Assembly: GCA_963922875.1 (NCBI GenBank)
Contig: CAWUJH010000001.1
Coordinates: 434,001-498,000, forward strand
Source: Ketobacter sp963922875
GTDB lineage: Bacteria > Pseudomonadota > Gammaproteobacteria > Pseudomonadales > Ketobacteraceae
Reading direction: 5' to 3'
DNA: 64,000 bases
Position 1 is the stretch's first letter; each line of letters begins with the position of its first letter. A program made the translations under genes and the position numbers. Positions 37,394 through 45,752 of this stretch are shown piece by piece. Under the pieces are notes generated by a model. The model worked only from the letters and a program-made list of their open reading frames with translations. It was not told the origin of the DNA and did not search any database.

Positions 37394-38533
37394 ATGAGAC
37401 TCTATGCGTTTGACAATTTGCGCCTGGTTTCCATTTTTTTGGTGATTCTATTTCATTCCATGTGTGCTTACACGGTACATGTGGAATGGTGGTATGTTCA
37501 TATTGACGATCAAGTCTCCCGCTATGCGGCATTCATGGGTTTAACTGACATGTTTGTGATGGCGACGATATTTTTTGTGTCCGGTTTTTTTGCCGCCAAA
37601 TCCCATCGTCGCACTCATAACTCCGGCTACTTAAAACAACGTTTAAGCCGCTTACTGATACCGGGTTATCTGCAACTTTTACTTGTCTGCCCACTACTTT
37701 TTTATGTGTCCGGTTCTGTTTTCAGCATGGAATCGCTACAACAAACCTTTGTAAGTACCTGGCAAGCATTATCGCATTTTGAGTTTGCACCTATTCAGCC
37801 AGGCACCATGAGCTTTCATCACCATATTTGGTTTGTGGAAGTTCTGTTTATTGTGGGTGCCGTATTAATGCTGACTCGACGCTGGACCAATTCCTTTTTG
37901 CTCGCCGCCGATGAAACCTACAAAGTTATTACCTGCAAACTAATATTCCTTATGACTTTGGGTTGGCTCATTACCTATATACCGCTAGCCATGGGTTTTG
38001 GCATTCATGACTGGCAAAATATGGGCGGCTTGGTTGTAGCTCAGCCAGTGCGTTTGGGCAGCTATATAGCAGCCTATTTAATAGGCTTGTATTTTTTTGG
38101 TCTGTTCGAGCATCTATCCTTAAAAAAATTAGGTCTGGCTTGTTTATTTGCGGTCATCGGTTTTACCGCTGTATGCCAGCTAATGTTACTGGGGGTCAAA
38201 GCGTCCCTGGCCCCAGAAACCCTTCACGATATTGCCGTTGCCTACACCCGGATTTTGGTCTGTTTCGTATTGCTCTTCACCACCACCTTTGCTTTCCTGA
38301 AATTTATCAATAGAAAATACCGCTGGATCGCGCCACTGTACCCGCTGAATTACGGCATCTATCTTATGCACATGATCTTTGTCGTTGCTCTGCAAGCGCT
38401 GCTGGCAGATCTGGACTGGGATACCGATACCAAAGTTCTAGTTATTTGCTTTTTAGCATTATTCCTTAGTATTGCTTCTACCTATTTGAAGCAGAATATT
38501 CATTGGGGAAGATATCAGCCCATCAGTTCATAA
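37394..38533 (+). CDS. Acyltransferase family 3 membrane protein (MdoC/OafA-like)
   Basis: 379 residues with about ten membrane helices. The start abuts the previous stop and has GAGGAA upstream. Family features: N-terminal AFDNLRLVSIFLVILFHS with the conserved His in the first helix, RLSRLLIPGY, and the C-terminal YPLNYGIYLMHMIFVV. Such proteins transfer acyl groups to extracytoplasmic sugars or glucans. Being in one operon with the redoxin fusion and the small membrane protein, it may act on a cell-envelope glycan; that link is inference. Confidence 0.85.
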   Translation: MRLYAFDNLRLVSIFLVILFHSMCAYTVHVEWWYVHIDDQVSRYAAFMGLTDMFVMATIFFVSGFFAAKSHRRTHNSGYLKQRLSRLLIPGYLQLLLVCPLLFYVSGSVFSMESLQQTFVSTWQALSHFEFAPIQPGTMSFHHHIWFVEVLFIVGAVLMLTRRWTNSFLLAADETYKVITCKLIFLMTLGWLITYIPLAMGFGIHDWQNMGGLVVAQPVRLGSYIAAYLIGLYFFGLFEHLSLKKLGLACLFAVIGFTAVCQLMLLGVKASLAPETLHDIAVAYTRILVCFVLLFTTTFAFLKFINRKYRWIAPLYPLNYGIYLMHMIFVVALQALLADLDWDTDTKVLVICFLALFLSIASTYLKQNIHWGRYQPISS

Positions 38534-38667
38534 TAGGAAGGCGAGCAACAGTGAGAAACCTGAGCAAAATCACTACCTCACCGGAGTGATAATAGGGGAT
38601 ATCCAAAACCTCACTCCCCCCATAACAGATCGGAATTACCCCTTTCTAGAAACCGCCACCTATGATT

Positions 38668-38707
38668 AAAGAGTCTACGTTACCTCAGACCAAAACCGAG
38701 GCTCTTT
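38668..38707 (+). promoter_or_regulatory. Possible hairpin covering the Shine-Dalgarno of the next gene
   Basis: AAAGAG (38668-38673) pairs with CTCTTT (38702-38707) and CCTC (38683-38686) with GAGG (38698-38701), leaving a 9-base bulge. GAGG is the only Shine-Dalgarno candidate before ATG 38709, so folding would hide it. It could also be a terminator ending in TTTT for the upstream operon. Confidence 0.35.
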
Positions 38708-38708
38708 T

Positions 38709-39611
38709 ATGTCTACTGTTCAGCTGTTACAGGTTATCCACGGTGATAATCCGCCGGAACTTATTCCCATCACTCTTAATCCGTCTCAACTTGCAGAATT
38801 ACCGAAAACCATAGATGTCAGCACCACATTTACGCAAGCTGGTGCCAGCTACTGGGCCATTTACTCAAGTGCATCCCAGACACTAAGTGTTTATTCCGTT
38901 TCAATTTCTGACAACACTGCATTCACTCTGGTTACCAGCACCAAACTGGAACACCCCGTGTCAAACCTGCAGGCTTTTAAGGTAGGTGGCGAACCTTTCT
39001 TGCTAACCTATGATGCCAAAGATGAGTATCTGCACGCATTACAGCTAAAAAACAGCAGTCTTAATCCTGTTTATAATGGCTATGTGGGTAATGGCTACAC
39101 CACCGTAGCACCCATGGCCTATCGAAATTCAAATTATGTGGTTTTGTACAACTCCGAAACTGGCGCAGTGGCTAAATACCAGTGGCTGGTCCCCTCAGAC
39201 AAACCGCTATACGCCGAAAAAGTGTGGTCCGATACCTGGGCCAAGCAATGGGTGCGCTTTGCCTTTTTTCAAATGGGGGGTGAAAACTTTTTTATCAAAA
39301 CCAACATGGAACACAAAAAAGTCAATATCGATCACTTTATGGATGATCCTGCGGAAGGCTCGCACCCGGTATTAAATGAAAATGCCAGTAGTGCCATGCT
39401 CACCAATAATGCCGTTGTCACCCTGAGTGACACCCGAGGAACACCCTATTTCGTGACCTATCATGATAGCGGAGAGGTAACGGTTAACGAGATTTTTGCC
39501 AGTGCCTTGGGCTGGGAAGAACGAATTAAGGGCAACTTTATAAAGCAGGCACACACCATGACGGCCCTAAGCCAGGGTTCAGATGAATTTATATTACTGA
39601 CAGGGAAATAA
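38709..39611 (+). CDS. Hypothetical beta-propeller-like protein
   Basis: 300 residues with no signal peptide or membrane segment. The sequence shows a loose repeat of about 50 residues in which a short strand (YWAIYSS, PFLLTYD, YVVLYNS, NFFIKTN, PYFVTYH, EFILLTG) is followed by a polar turn and another strand (LSVYSV, LHALQL, AKYQW, VNIDHF, VTVNEI). Six such units fill the chain, suggesting a six-bladed propeller. No family recognised. It is followed after 9 bases by the nucleoside-phosphorylase-like gene, so the two are probably co-expressed. Confidence 0.6.
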   Translation: MSTVQLLQVIHGDNPPELIPITLNPSQLAELPKTIDVSTTFTQAGASYWAIYSSASQTLSVYSVSISDNTAFTLVTSTKLEHPVSNLQAFKVGGEPFLLTYDAKDEYLHALQLKNSSLNPVYNGYVGNGYTTVAPMAYRNSNYVVLYNSETGAVAKYQWLVPSDKPLYAEKVWSDTWAKQWVRFAFFQMGGENFFIKTNMEHKKVNIDHFMDDPAEGSHPVLNENASSAMLTNNAVVTLSDTRGTPYFVTYHDSGEVTVNEIFASALGWEERIKGNFIKQAHTMTALSQGSDEFILLTGK

Positions 39612-39620
39612 GGTAAATTT

Positions 39621-40694
39621 ATGTCTCGTATTATTACAGAAAGTTATGAGATTCATTGTGACAAACCACTACCGGCAGTTCAGTGGCAATCGATTCAGCA
39701 ATTAGCACCAACACCGCTACCCATAGACAACCCTAAGCAACTACCCATTGCCGATGCTGCAATTATTACCTGGACTAGCGCCGAGTGGAGCGCGTTTGAT
39801 CATGTATTTTTAAATAGCAGCAGCGAACGTCACCCCTATAGTGAAGAATGGCGTGACCAATGGCATCCATTCCCCGCTGAAGGTGATTCCCCCATTCTTT
39901 ATTTTCAATTGGTGGGGATTAAAGACATGGCAAACAAGCAGCAGCGCGTATTGTTAATAAAGTCTGAAGTGCACCTGGCCCATGCTCCTTGGCGTGCCGG
40001 GTTAGAAGCTATGGTGAATACCGTCATCCATGATGCACAGGTAAAAAAGATCATTTCTACCGGTACCGCCGGCGGTGCTGCACTTTCTCAATGTCTGGGC
40101 GATGTCATCCTAACCAATGCCGCGCATCTCCATCTGAAGAAAGAAGAAAATCTACCCTGTAGCTATAACGATACTACTATCACCGGTTCGAATTTATTGC
40201 ATCAAACGGTTTTACAGATTGCGGTGAACACAGAATTAATGATGGGCCTGGATACGATCTGGAATGATAGTACCATAAAGCAGGCTATTGCCGAGCTGAA
40301 CCACAAAGCCGGTACTCATTATGATTATGCCGATATTATTGATGAACCCTTGAAACCGGAAAATCTACACCAGGTGCAGATTAGTTTTGCCGAGTTTACC
40401 CCACTTCTTACCACGGATTATTACTACATCGCTCAACCCGGCGATCAAAAGGGTTATTGTTTCTTAGAAATGGACGACGCCATTATCGCCCACGTTGCCA
40501 AAAAGGCCGGTGTTGAATTTGGCTTTATACGCAATGTATCTGACCCGGTAATTAGTATGACCGATTCCCACGGGCAACCCATTGCCGAATCGGTGCGGGA
40601 CGATTGGTCCGGTATTATCTATAAGCTCTGTGGCTTTTACACCAGCTTTAACAGTGCACTTTCCAGCTGGGCAAGCATCGCTGGAATTAAATAG
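39621..40694 (+). CDS. Nucleoside-phosphorylase-superfamily-like protein
   Basis: 357 residues. The start ADAAIITWTSAEWSAF resembles the first strand of the phosphorylase/nucleosidase fold. A Gly-rich loop follows (STGTAGGAALSQCLGDVILTN, read as GTAGG and GDVILTN), and the C-terminal part has LEMDDAIIAHVAKKAG and FGFIRNVSDPV, matching the substrate-binding Met-Glu/Asp region and the catalytic-Asp loop (R..SD) of that superfamily. The chain is longer than typical phosphorylases (230-300), with an extra insertion at about 190-265. Nucleoside or nucleotide binding is likely; the exact reaction is unknown. Confidence 0.65.
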   Translation: MSRIITESYEIHCDKPLPAVQWQSIQQLAPTPLPIDNPKQLPIADAAIITWTSAEWSAFDHVFLNSSSERHPYSEEWRDQWHPFPAEGDSPILYFQLVGIKDMANKQQRVLLIKSEVHLAHAPWRAGLEAMVNTVIHDAQVKKIISTGTAGGAALSQCLGDVILTNAAHLHLKKEENLPCSYNDTTITGSNLLHQTVLQIAVNTELMMGLDTIWNDSTIKQAIAELNHKAGTHYDYADIIDEPLKPENLHQVQISFAEFTPLLTTDYYYIAQPGDQKGYCFLEMDDAIIAHVAKKAGVEFGFIRNVSDPVISMTDSHGQPIAESVRDDWSGIIYKLCGFYTSFNSALSSWASIAGIK

Positions 40695-40701
40695 CACTGT
40701 C

Positions 40702-40737
40702 GTTGGGCTACCGCGCAAGCGGAGCCCAACACTTTAT
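40702..40737. terminator. Bidirectional terminator hairpin
   Basis: GTTGGGCT-A-CCGC and GCGG-AGCCCAAC pair around a GCAA loop with one bulged A, followed by ACTTTATT on the plus strand. It lies between two convergent genes and can serve both. Confidence 0.7.
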
Positions 40738-41165
40738 TATTCTTTTGGAGAAAATTTAGCGACCGCTGGTCCCACATTACCACTTAACAAACAGTGATTG
40801 CTGTTACCTTGTATCGGAGCCGGTAGCACACTTATATTCGCCAATTTTAGTTTTTCCCATTTCGCCACGCAGAAATGACTGTAGTGATCAATACCTGCAA
40901 GATATTGCTTATAATCATCCACATTATCCGTCGCGGTTGTACAGTTCACACTTAAGGATTGGATTTTTCCATTTTCCTTTTGTTCTGCACCTGCTTTAAA
41001 GGCGATCGTTGAACATTGTCCAGCCCTTATGACGATGCCTTTGGTCACCTCGTGGAATATCTCTGTATTTGATTCCATAGCGTTAGCATTCATTACGATT
41101 TGTGGTTCGCAGCTAATTTGCGTGACCGCCAACCCTGCCAAAATAAGACGCCTCGTCAATCCCAT
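40737..41165 (-). CDS. Small putative lipoprotein or exported protein of unknown function
   Basis: 142 residues. The N-terminus (RRLILAGLAVTQISC) resembles a lipoprotein signal with lipobox TQISC giving Cys19. The mature part has four further Cys (QCSTIA, VNCTT, HFCVAK, HCLLSG), which could form two disulfides. No family recognised. It lies 10 bases after the stop of the 264-residue gene on the same strand and is probably co-transcribed with it. Confidence 0.6.
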   Translation of the reverse strand: MGLTRRLILAGLAVTQISCEPQIVMNANAMESNTEIFHEVTKGIVIRAGQCSTIAFKAGAEQKENGKIQSLSVNCTTATDNVDDYKQYLAGIDHYSHFCVAKWEKLKLANISVLPAPIQGNSNHCLLSGNVGPAVAKFSPKE

Positions 41166-41175
41166 CTTATTACCC

Positions 41176-41970
41176 CTAATTTGACGCTTGGGTCTTCAGG
41201 AAGGTGTTATAACAATGACCCGCCATCACATTCACCCCTCCATCATTAGCCGTCCACATAGGTGTAATCATCAAAGATTCTGCCACCAGACACTGGCTAT
41301 CGCCATTACCCTCCATAAAACTGGCCAAAGGAGCGGGGTTAAAATCCGAATCAGGCTCCACCGCAATCCAGGCCAGGATATAATCCCCATCAGCCACTGA
41401 TATGACTTCTTTAATGCCTAGAATATGAGTAAGATCCTGCATTAAGTGATAAAACTCTGTCACCTGCTGGGTATTTTTATTAATGTCTTTGCTTACCAAT
41501 GGAATCACCACCACCATGACTTTTGCCTGCTGCCAATCGGTCTCGGCACCAACAAAAAAATAGGGCTGCTTCCAATCCCATGACTCTTGATTAAAATGGC
41601 GGGGAAAACCTGAGCGGCTAACGGGTATAGAACTATTACTGTCAAAATTAAACAGCGTACCATGTAGATCACCATAAGCACGCCCGATGACGGTGTGATG
41701 ACTGGCGTTCTCATAGTCTGAAGCATTCTCATATCCCACCAAGGCAATTTCATCAGGTAAACCCTGGGAGTTAACGGGTAAGATAGCGGGCAGATAGCAT
41801 TTTAAGCCCAGAGGATCCATCGCTTGTACGGTAAGAGGTACAAAGACACTGCCGAGCTTCTGATAAAAACCAGAAGCATCTTGCTGATACGTAGAGTTGC
41901 GAAAGCCGCGCCAAACCCGAATACCTTCCGGCCGAATAGGTGATACTGAACTCATGGTGGCAACCTGCAT
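41176..41970 (-). CDS. Hypothetical protein, unrecognised
   Basis: 264 residues from ATG 41970; an in-frame ATG at 41955 with AGG upstream would give 259. No signal peptide. The sequence looks like a soluble alpha/beta protein: WRGFRNSTYQQ at the N-terminus, a beta-rich middle and strands KVMVVVIPLVS and YILAWIAVEPD in a ferredoxin-like (dimeric alpha/beta-barrel) pattern at about 150-215. One could imagine an antibiotic-monooxygenase-like fold, but no signature supports it. It precedes the small lipoprotein gene. Confidence 0.6.
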   Translation of the reverse strand: MQVATMSSVSPIRPEGIRVWRGFRNSTYQQDASGFYQKLGSVFVPLTVQAMDPLGLKCYLPAILPVNSQGLPDEIALVGYENASDYENASHHTVIGRAYGDLHGTLFNFDSNSSIPVSRSGFPRHFNQESWDWKQPYFFVGAETDWQQAKVMVVVIPLVSKDINKNTQQVTEFYHLMQDLTHILGIKEVISVADGDYILAWIAVEPDSDFNPAPLASFMEGNGDSQCLVAESLMITPMWTANDGGVNVMAGHCYNTFLKTQASN

Positions 41971-42123
41971 TTATGTACGGACCTTTCAAGTATTAGCCAG
42001 CCCACGCCACCGTGACAAATCCAGTTTTCATGACCCCGCTATAACAAAGCAGAATTGCTCATTCAAGAATAGTTATCCATAGTGAAAGCTGATCTATAAA
42101 GAAAGGACAGACAAGGTGTCAGA

Positions 42124-42465
42124 ATGAATATTAAAAATCTGATCAACGCCACCCAAACGGATTTGACGATTACCCTATACGTTGGCGATAACTCCCAGCA
42201 GGGCTGGCATGTTGTGGAAACCCAATGTACTTACCTAAGACACGGAAAAAGTTGTTCAATGGAATACGGCAGTTCAAGAGGTAATCAACTGATAGGTATT
42301 CAATTGGAAGGAATACTCGACGGTATCCATATATCAAAAAAGCAAATGCTTACCACAGCGAACCATTCATTGGATGCTATACTCAACTTCAGCAATTACA
42401 TTGAGATTCAGTCCTTTGACTCCATCGCTCTAACTGGCGAGGAACAATACAGCAAAGTTGAATAA
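42124..42465 (+). CDS. Small hypothetical beta-rich protein upstream of LysR gene
   Basis: 113 residues with no signal peptide. Alternating short hydrophobic strands (LTITLYVG, NQLIGIQLEG, YIEIQSF, SIALTG) suggest a beta-sandwich. There are two Cys, in TQCTYL and KSCSMEY. No family recognised. The stop is 2 bases before the LysR start, so the two genes are translationally linked, which is unusual for a LysR gene and its neighbour. Confidence 0.55.
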   Translation: MNIKNLINATQTDLTITLYVGDNSQQGWHVVETQCTYLRHGKSCSMEYGSSRGNQLIGIQLEGILDGIHISKKQMLTTANHSLDAILNFSNYIEIQSFDSIALTGEEQYSKVE

Positions 42466-42467
42466 AA

Positions 42468-43382
42468 ATGCATCATATTGATCCCAAGCTTTTTCGTGCG
42501 TTCAAAGCAGTAGATGAGGCAGGAAGCTTCAGTGAGGCTGCGGATCTGGCCGCCATGACTCAGGCCAATATCAGCAAACATATTAAAGCCCTGGAAGAAC
42601 AAATCAACGCTGAGCTGTTTGTCCGTACCCCCAAAGGACCTGTTATCACAGAAGCGGGCACGCAACTAAGGGAGTACATCAAAAAGTTCGAGAACCTGCA
42701 TTCCGATTTAGTATTCACCATTAAAAACACGGCTGAACAAGTGCAGGGCGTTGTCAGTTATGCTATGCCCGCATCCTGTTTATTGTCACCACACTTTCCC
42801 ATGCTATTGGAACGACGGCTTGATTTTCCAAAACTGGAAATCAATCTGTCATTAATGCCCACTAATCAGGTGTTTAATTTAATTTTGGACGGCGCCATAG
42901 ATTTTGGCTTTGTGACCCAAAAGGTGAGTCATCCACGGATCGAATATCTTTCATTTTGCAAAGAAGAATATGTGGCCGTAAGCGCACCCTCTATTCCCTT
43001 GGAACAGCTGAACGCTGAGTCTCTGACACAATTCAACTATATAAAATACCCAGGCTACGAGCTCTATTTTGATCTATGGAAAAATCATAATTTTGGGCAA
43101 CTGGATAACATCAATGCTTTATCATTGCATTACGCTGGCAACATCAACAGTATCGACGGCGCGATATTAATGGCTTTAGGCGGGTTAGGGGTCAGTATCT
43201 TCCCCCGCCACTGTATCCAACATTTGCTGGACGAGGGCAGGCTAGTGGAATGGAAAAGCACTGATCCTAAAATAGAACCGGTGCTTAACGCCATTTATAT
43301 TGCCTATCTAAAATCAAACAGCAAACCGTATCGCGTGGATTTAGTGATTTCATGGTTTATGGATATGGTGGCACATTACTGA
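42468..43382 (+). CDS. LysR-family transcriptional regulator
   Basis: 304 residues. The N-terminal winged HTH (about 1-60) is standard: FRAFKAVDEAGSFSEAADLA, read as VDEAGSFSEAA, followed by NISKHIKALEEQINAELFVRT. The C-terminal part (about 90-300) is the periplasmic-binding-protein-like effector domain. It is in tandem with an unknown 113-residue gene and convergent with the double glutaredoxin gene. Which genes it controls cannot be read from the sequence; the unknown cluster to its left is the nearest candidate. Confidence 0.88.
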   Translation: MHHIDPKLFRAFKAVDEAGSFSEAADLAAMTQANISKHIKALEEQINAELFVRTPKGPVITEAGTQLREYIKKFENLHSDLVFTIKNTAEQVQGVVSYAMPASCLLSPHFPMLLERRLDFPKLEINLSLMPTNQVFNLILDGAIDFGFVTQKVSHPRIEYLSFCKEEYVAVSAPSIPLEQLNAESLTQFNYIKYPGYELYFDLWKNHNFGQLDNINALSLHYAGNINSIDGAILMALGGLGVSIFPRHCIQHLLDEGRLVEWKSTDPKIEPVLNAIYIAYLKSNSKPYRVDLVISWFMDMVAHY

Positions 43383-43406
43383 GCCGCGCCATTTAGGCCA
43401 TACACC

Positions 43407-44144
43407 TTATAGACTATAGGTACGCCGCAGATACTTAATAATGTCTTTTGATTCGAACATACCAACATCCGTATTGGGGTCATATAAATAAGGGTACTGC
43501 ACTTTGCCAGTTTTGGCTAACAACTCCGCCCGTTTGGTGCCGGCTATTGGTTGGTATTTACCCAGGGTTAGTCGCAATCCTGGTATCCCCACATCCGCCT
43601 TTTGTTGTTTACCGCTGTTTCTTAAAATGTAGTGAAGACCAAGTTCACTTAAACACTCCCGCACTGGCCGCGAATAAGGACTGGATTCAAAGCTGAAAAG
43701 TTCCAGAGGCAGAGCCGGATGCTTAGCCGGTCGGTAGTGACTACCCGCATTCAGCCGCAAGCCAAACGCCAAAGTAGAAACCAAGCTGGGTTTTTCCATT
43801 GTCCGAGGCTTACGCGTGCCATAATTCTGATTTAAGTAATTGATTATACTTTCTGCTCCGTAAACTGGCTTACCAGTATTCTCGTCAAACAGCATCGGCA
43901 CTTCTTTTTTACCACCCAGTTGTTTCAACTCGTCCCAGTAAAAGTCACCGCCTATAGGGCAGGGATAAATATGCACATCCAGGTCTAATTCAGTTAAGCA
44001 CTCCCGCACCGCCCGACACTCCGCACTACTTTCCCGATCATACAAACGGATGGGTTTTGCTGGTTGCTGCTTTCGCACCATAGCGGAGCTTCCGCGCCAT
44101 TTGCGTGACGTAGACGCCAAGGTTGAACTAATCAGGTTAATCAT
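43407..44144 (-). CDS. Protein with two tandem glutaredoxin/GST-N-terminal domains
   Basis: 245 residues. Two thioredoxin-fold modules are visible. The first (about 30-108) runs IRLYDRESSAECRAVRECL to PMLFDENTGKPVYGAESIINYL. The second (about 145-243) runs LELFSFESSPYSRPVRECL to PYLYDPNTDVGMFESKDIIKYL. In the first the active-site position reads SAEC, in the second SPYS, so the second has lost the CPYC-type Cys. There is no GST C-terminal helical domain. It probably acts in thiol redox or glutathione binding. It is divergent from the antiporter gene. Confidence 0.78.
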   Translation of the reverse strand: MINLISSTLASTSRKWRGSSAMVRKQQPAKPIRLYDRESSAECRAVRECLTELDLDVHIYPCPIGGDFYWDELKQLGGKKEVPMLFDENTGKPVYGAESIINYLNQNYGTRKPRTMEKPSLVSTLAFGLRLNAGSHYRPAKHPALPLELFSFESSPYSRPVRECLSELGLHYILRNSGKQQKADVGIPGLRLTLGKYQPIAGTKRAELLAKTGKVQYPYLYDPNTDVGMFESKDIIKYLRRTYSL

Positions 44145-44270
44145 CCGGTCTCCACTCCCAATAATTATCGCGCTATACAGTAATACCTTTTGTATTGAGA
44201 TTCCACATACAGGTCGTACAGGATATAATCGCCCCCCACACCAAATGCATTATTCTGGTTGAGATTCCCT

Positions 44271-45560
44271 ATGACAAACACTTGGTACTTGATGTGCTTC
44301 CTTTCTGCCATCTCAGTACTCATTGCATTTACCAATCAATTTGTGTTGAAAATGCAAACCACCATTGCGATCACCACGGCTTCGGTGATTATTTCTCTAC
44401 TCATGATCGTCGCCGTCAAAATGCTCGGTAACGAAACAGCCTTGCTGGTATCACAGCTCATTAGTGGCATAGATTTCAATCAGTTACTGCTACAAGGCGT
44501 ACTGGGCTTACTGCTGTTTGCCGGCGCCTTGGAAATCAATATCAAAGCCATCAAACGGCAACGCTGGGAAATTACCACTTTGGTATTATTCTCCACCCTC
44601 GCGTCCACCTTTTTTATCGGCTATGTGAGCTGCTGGTTTCTGGAGATCATTGGTACCCCAATTCCCTTTGTGTATTGCCTGCTTTTCGGTGCGCTGATCA
44701 GCCCTACGGACCCTATTGCCGTCCTAGCCATTATCAAAAAAATGAATGCCCCCGAAGGTATTTCAGTTCAGGTGGAAGGCGAGTCGTTGTTTAACGACGG
44801 CGTGGGTCTGGTGGTTTTCAAAACCATCTTTGCCGTGGCCTTTACCGGAGTCAGCCCAAATTTTGGCAGTGTCGCCGAGTTATTCCTGGTGGAAGCCCTG
44901 GGTGGCATTGCCTTTGGTCTGGCGCTGGCCGTGTTCGCCCACTATTTAATTATCTTAAGCAATGACTACAGCATTCGTTTGCTCATCACCTTCTGCATAC
45001 CCACCGCAGGCTTCGCCGCCGCCAATATTATGGATGTTTCCGGTGCGTTGGCCATGGTTGTGTGCGGCATCTTCATTGGTAATGTAACGCGGGATAAAGC
45101 CGCCGCCATGTCCCTGCATACCAGTATTCGCAACGTCAGAAACTTCTGGCACGCAGTAGACGGCTATTTAAATTCTCTGTTGTTCTTGCTCATGGGCTTA
45201 ATCCTGGTGACCCTGACCATTTCAATCAATGAAATCATGTTGGGTATCGTGGCTATTCCGATTGTGTTGCTGGCCCGCTTTATCAGTGTTGCCTGCCCCT
45301 ATCTTGTATTCAGGCGGTTTCGCAAATATGACCTTAATTCCGTCAGAATTCTCACTTGGGGTGGCCTGCGGGGCGGCCTGGCACTCGCCATGGCCGCGTC
45401 GGTTCCCTCAGGCTATGTCGTCTTGAATGGTACGGATTTACATACACTGATTGTGGTTGTTACTTATATCGTGGTTATTTTTTCCATCATTGTTCAGGGG
45501 CTCACTATCACGCCATTGATTCGGAAGAGTATCGAAGCATCAAACCGAAACAAATCTTGA
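44271..45560 (+). CDS. Sodium/proton antiporter (CPA1, NhaP-type)
   Basis: 429 residues from ATG 44271, with a possible extension to 44259. About 12 membrane helices. CPA1 features: LLFAGALEINIKAI, LISPTDPIAVLAII with the transport-site Asp pair region, EGESLFNDGVGLVVF with the conserved ND, and GGLRGGLALAMA near the C-terminus. It exchanges cytoplasmic Na+ (or K+) for H+ and fits a marine or brackish lifestyle. The cytoplasmic tail is short. Confidence 0.9.
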   Translation: MTNTWYLMCFLSAISVLIAFTNQFVLKMQTTIAITTASVIISLLMIVAVKMLGNETALLVSQLISGIDFNQLLLQGVLGLLLFAGALEINIKAIKRQRWEITTLVLFSTLASTFFIGYVSCWFLEIIGTPIPFVYCLLFGALISPTDPIAVLAIIKKMNAPEGISVQVEGESLFNDGVGLVVFKTIFAVAFTGVSPNFGSVAELFLVEALGGIAFGLALAVFAHYLIILSNDYSIRLLITFCIPTAGFAAANIMDVSGALAMVVCGIFIGNVTRDKAAAMSLHTSIRNVRNFWHAVDGYLNSLLFLLMGLILVTLTISINEIMLGIVAIPIVLLARFISVACPYLVFRRFRKYDLNSVRILTWGGLRGGLALAMAASVPSGYVVLNGTDLHTLIVVVTYIVVIFSIIVQGLTITPLIRKSIEASNRNKS

Positions 45561-45663
45561 GCCCTTGATTTTATCGAGAGCCAGCGCTGTCGGTGATCTT
45601 GATACGCTGGCAACAGGGGGCAGCGGGATCCATCAGCTAACTTTCTCCTGTTTTGGTTATACA

Positions 45664-45683
45664 TTGCATAGGCCATATATGCA
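45664..45683. promoter_or_regulatory. Inverted repeat, likely LysR autoregulatory site
   Basis: TTGCATA at 45664 and TATGCA at 45678-45683 form an inverted repeat with 7-base spacing, about 70 bases upstream of the LysR start. The same TTGCATA half-site recurs twice before the acylase gene that follows the LysR gene. Confidence 0.45.
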
Positions 45684-45752
45684 CCTGATAAGGAATTACA
45701 TGGTACCATTCGCCTTTTGCAGATACCGACTTAATCAAGCTAGGAACTCCAA

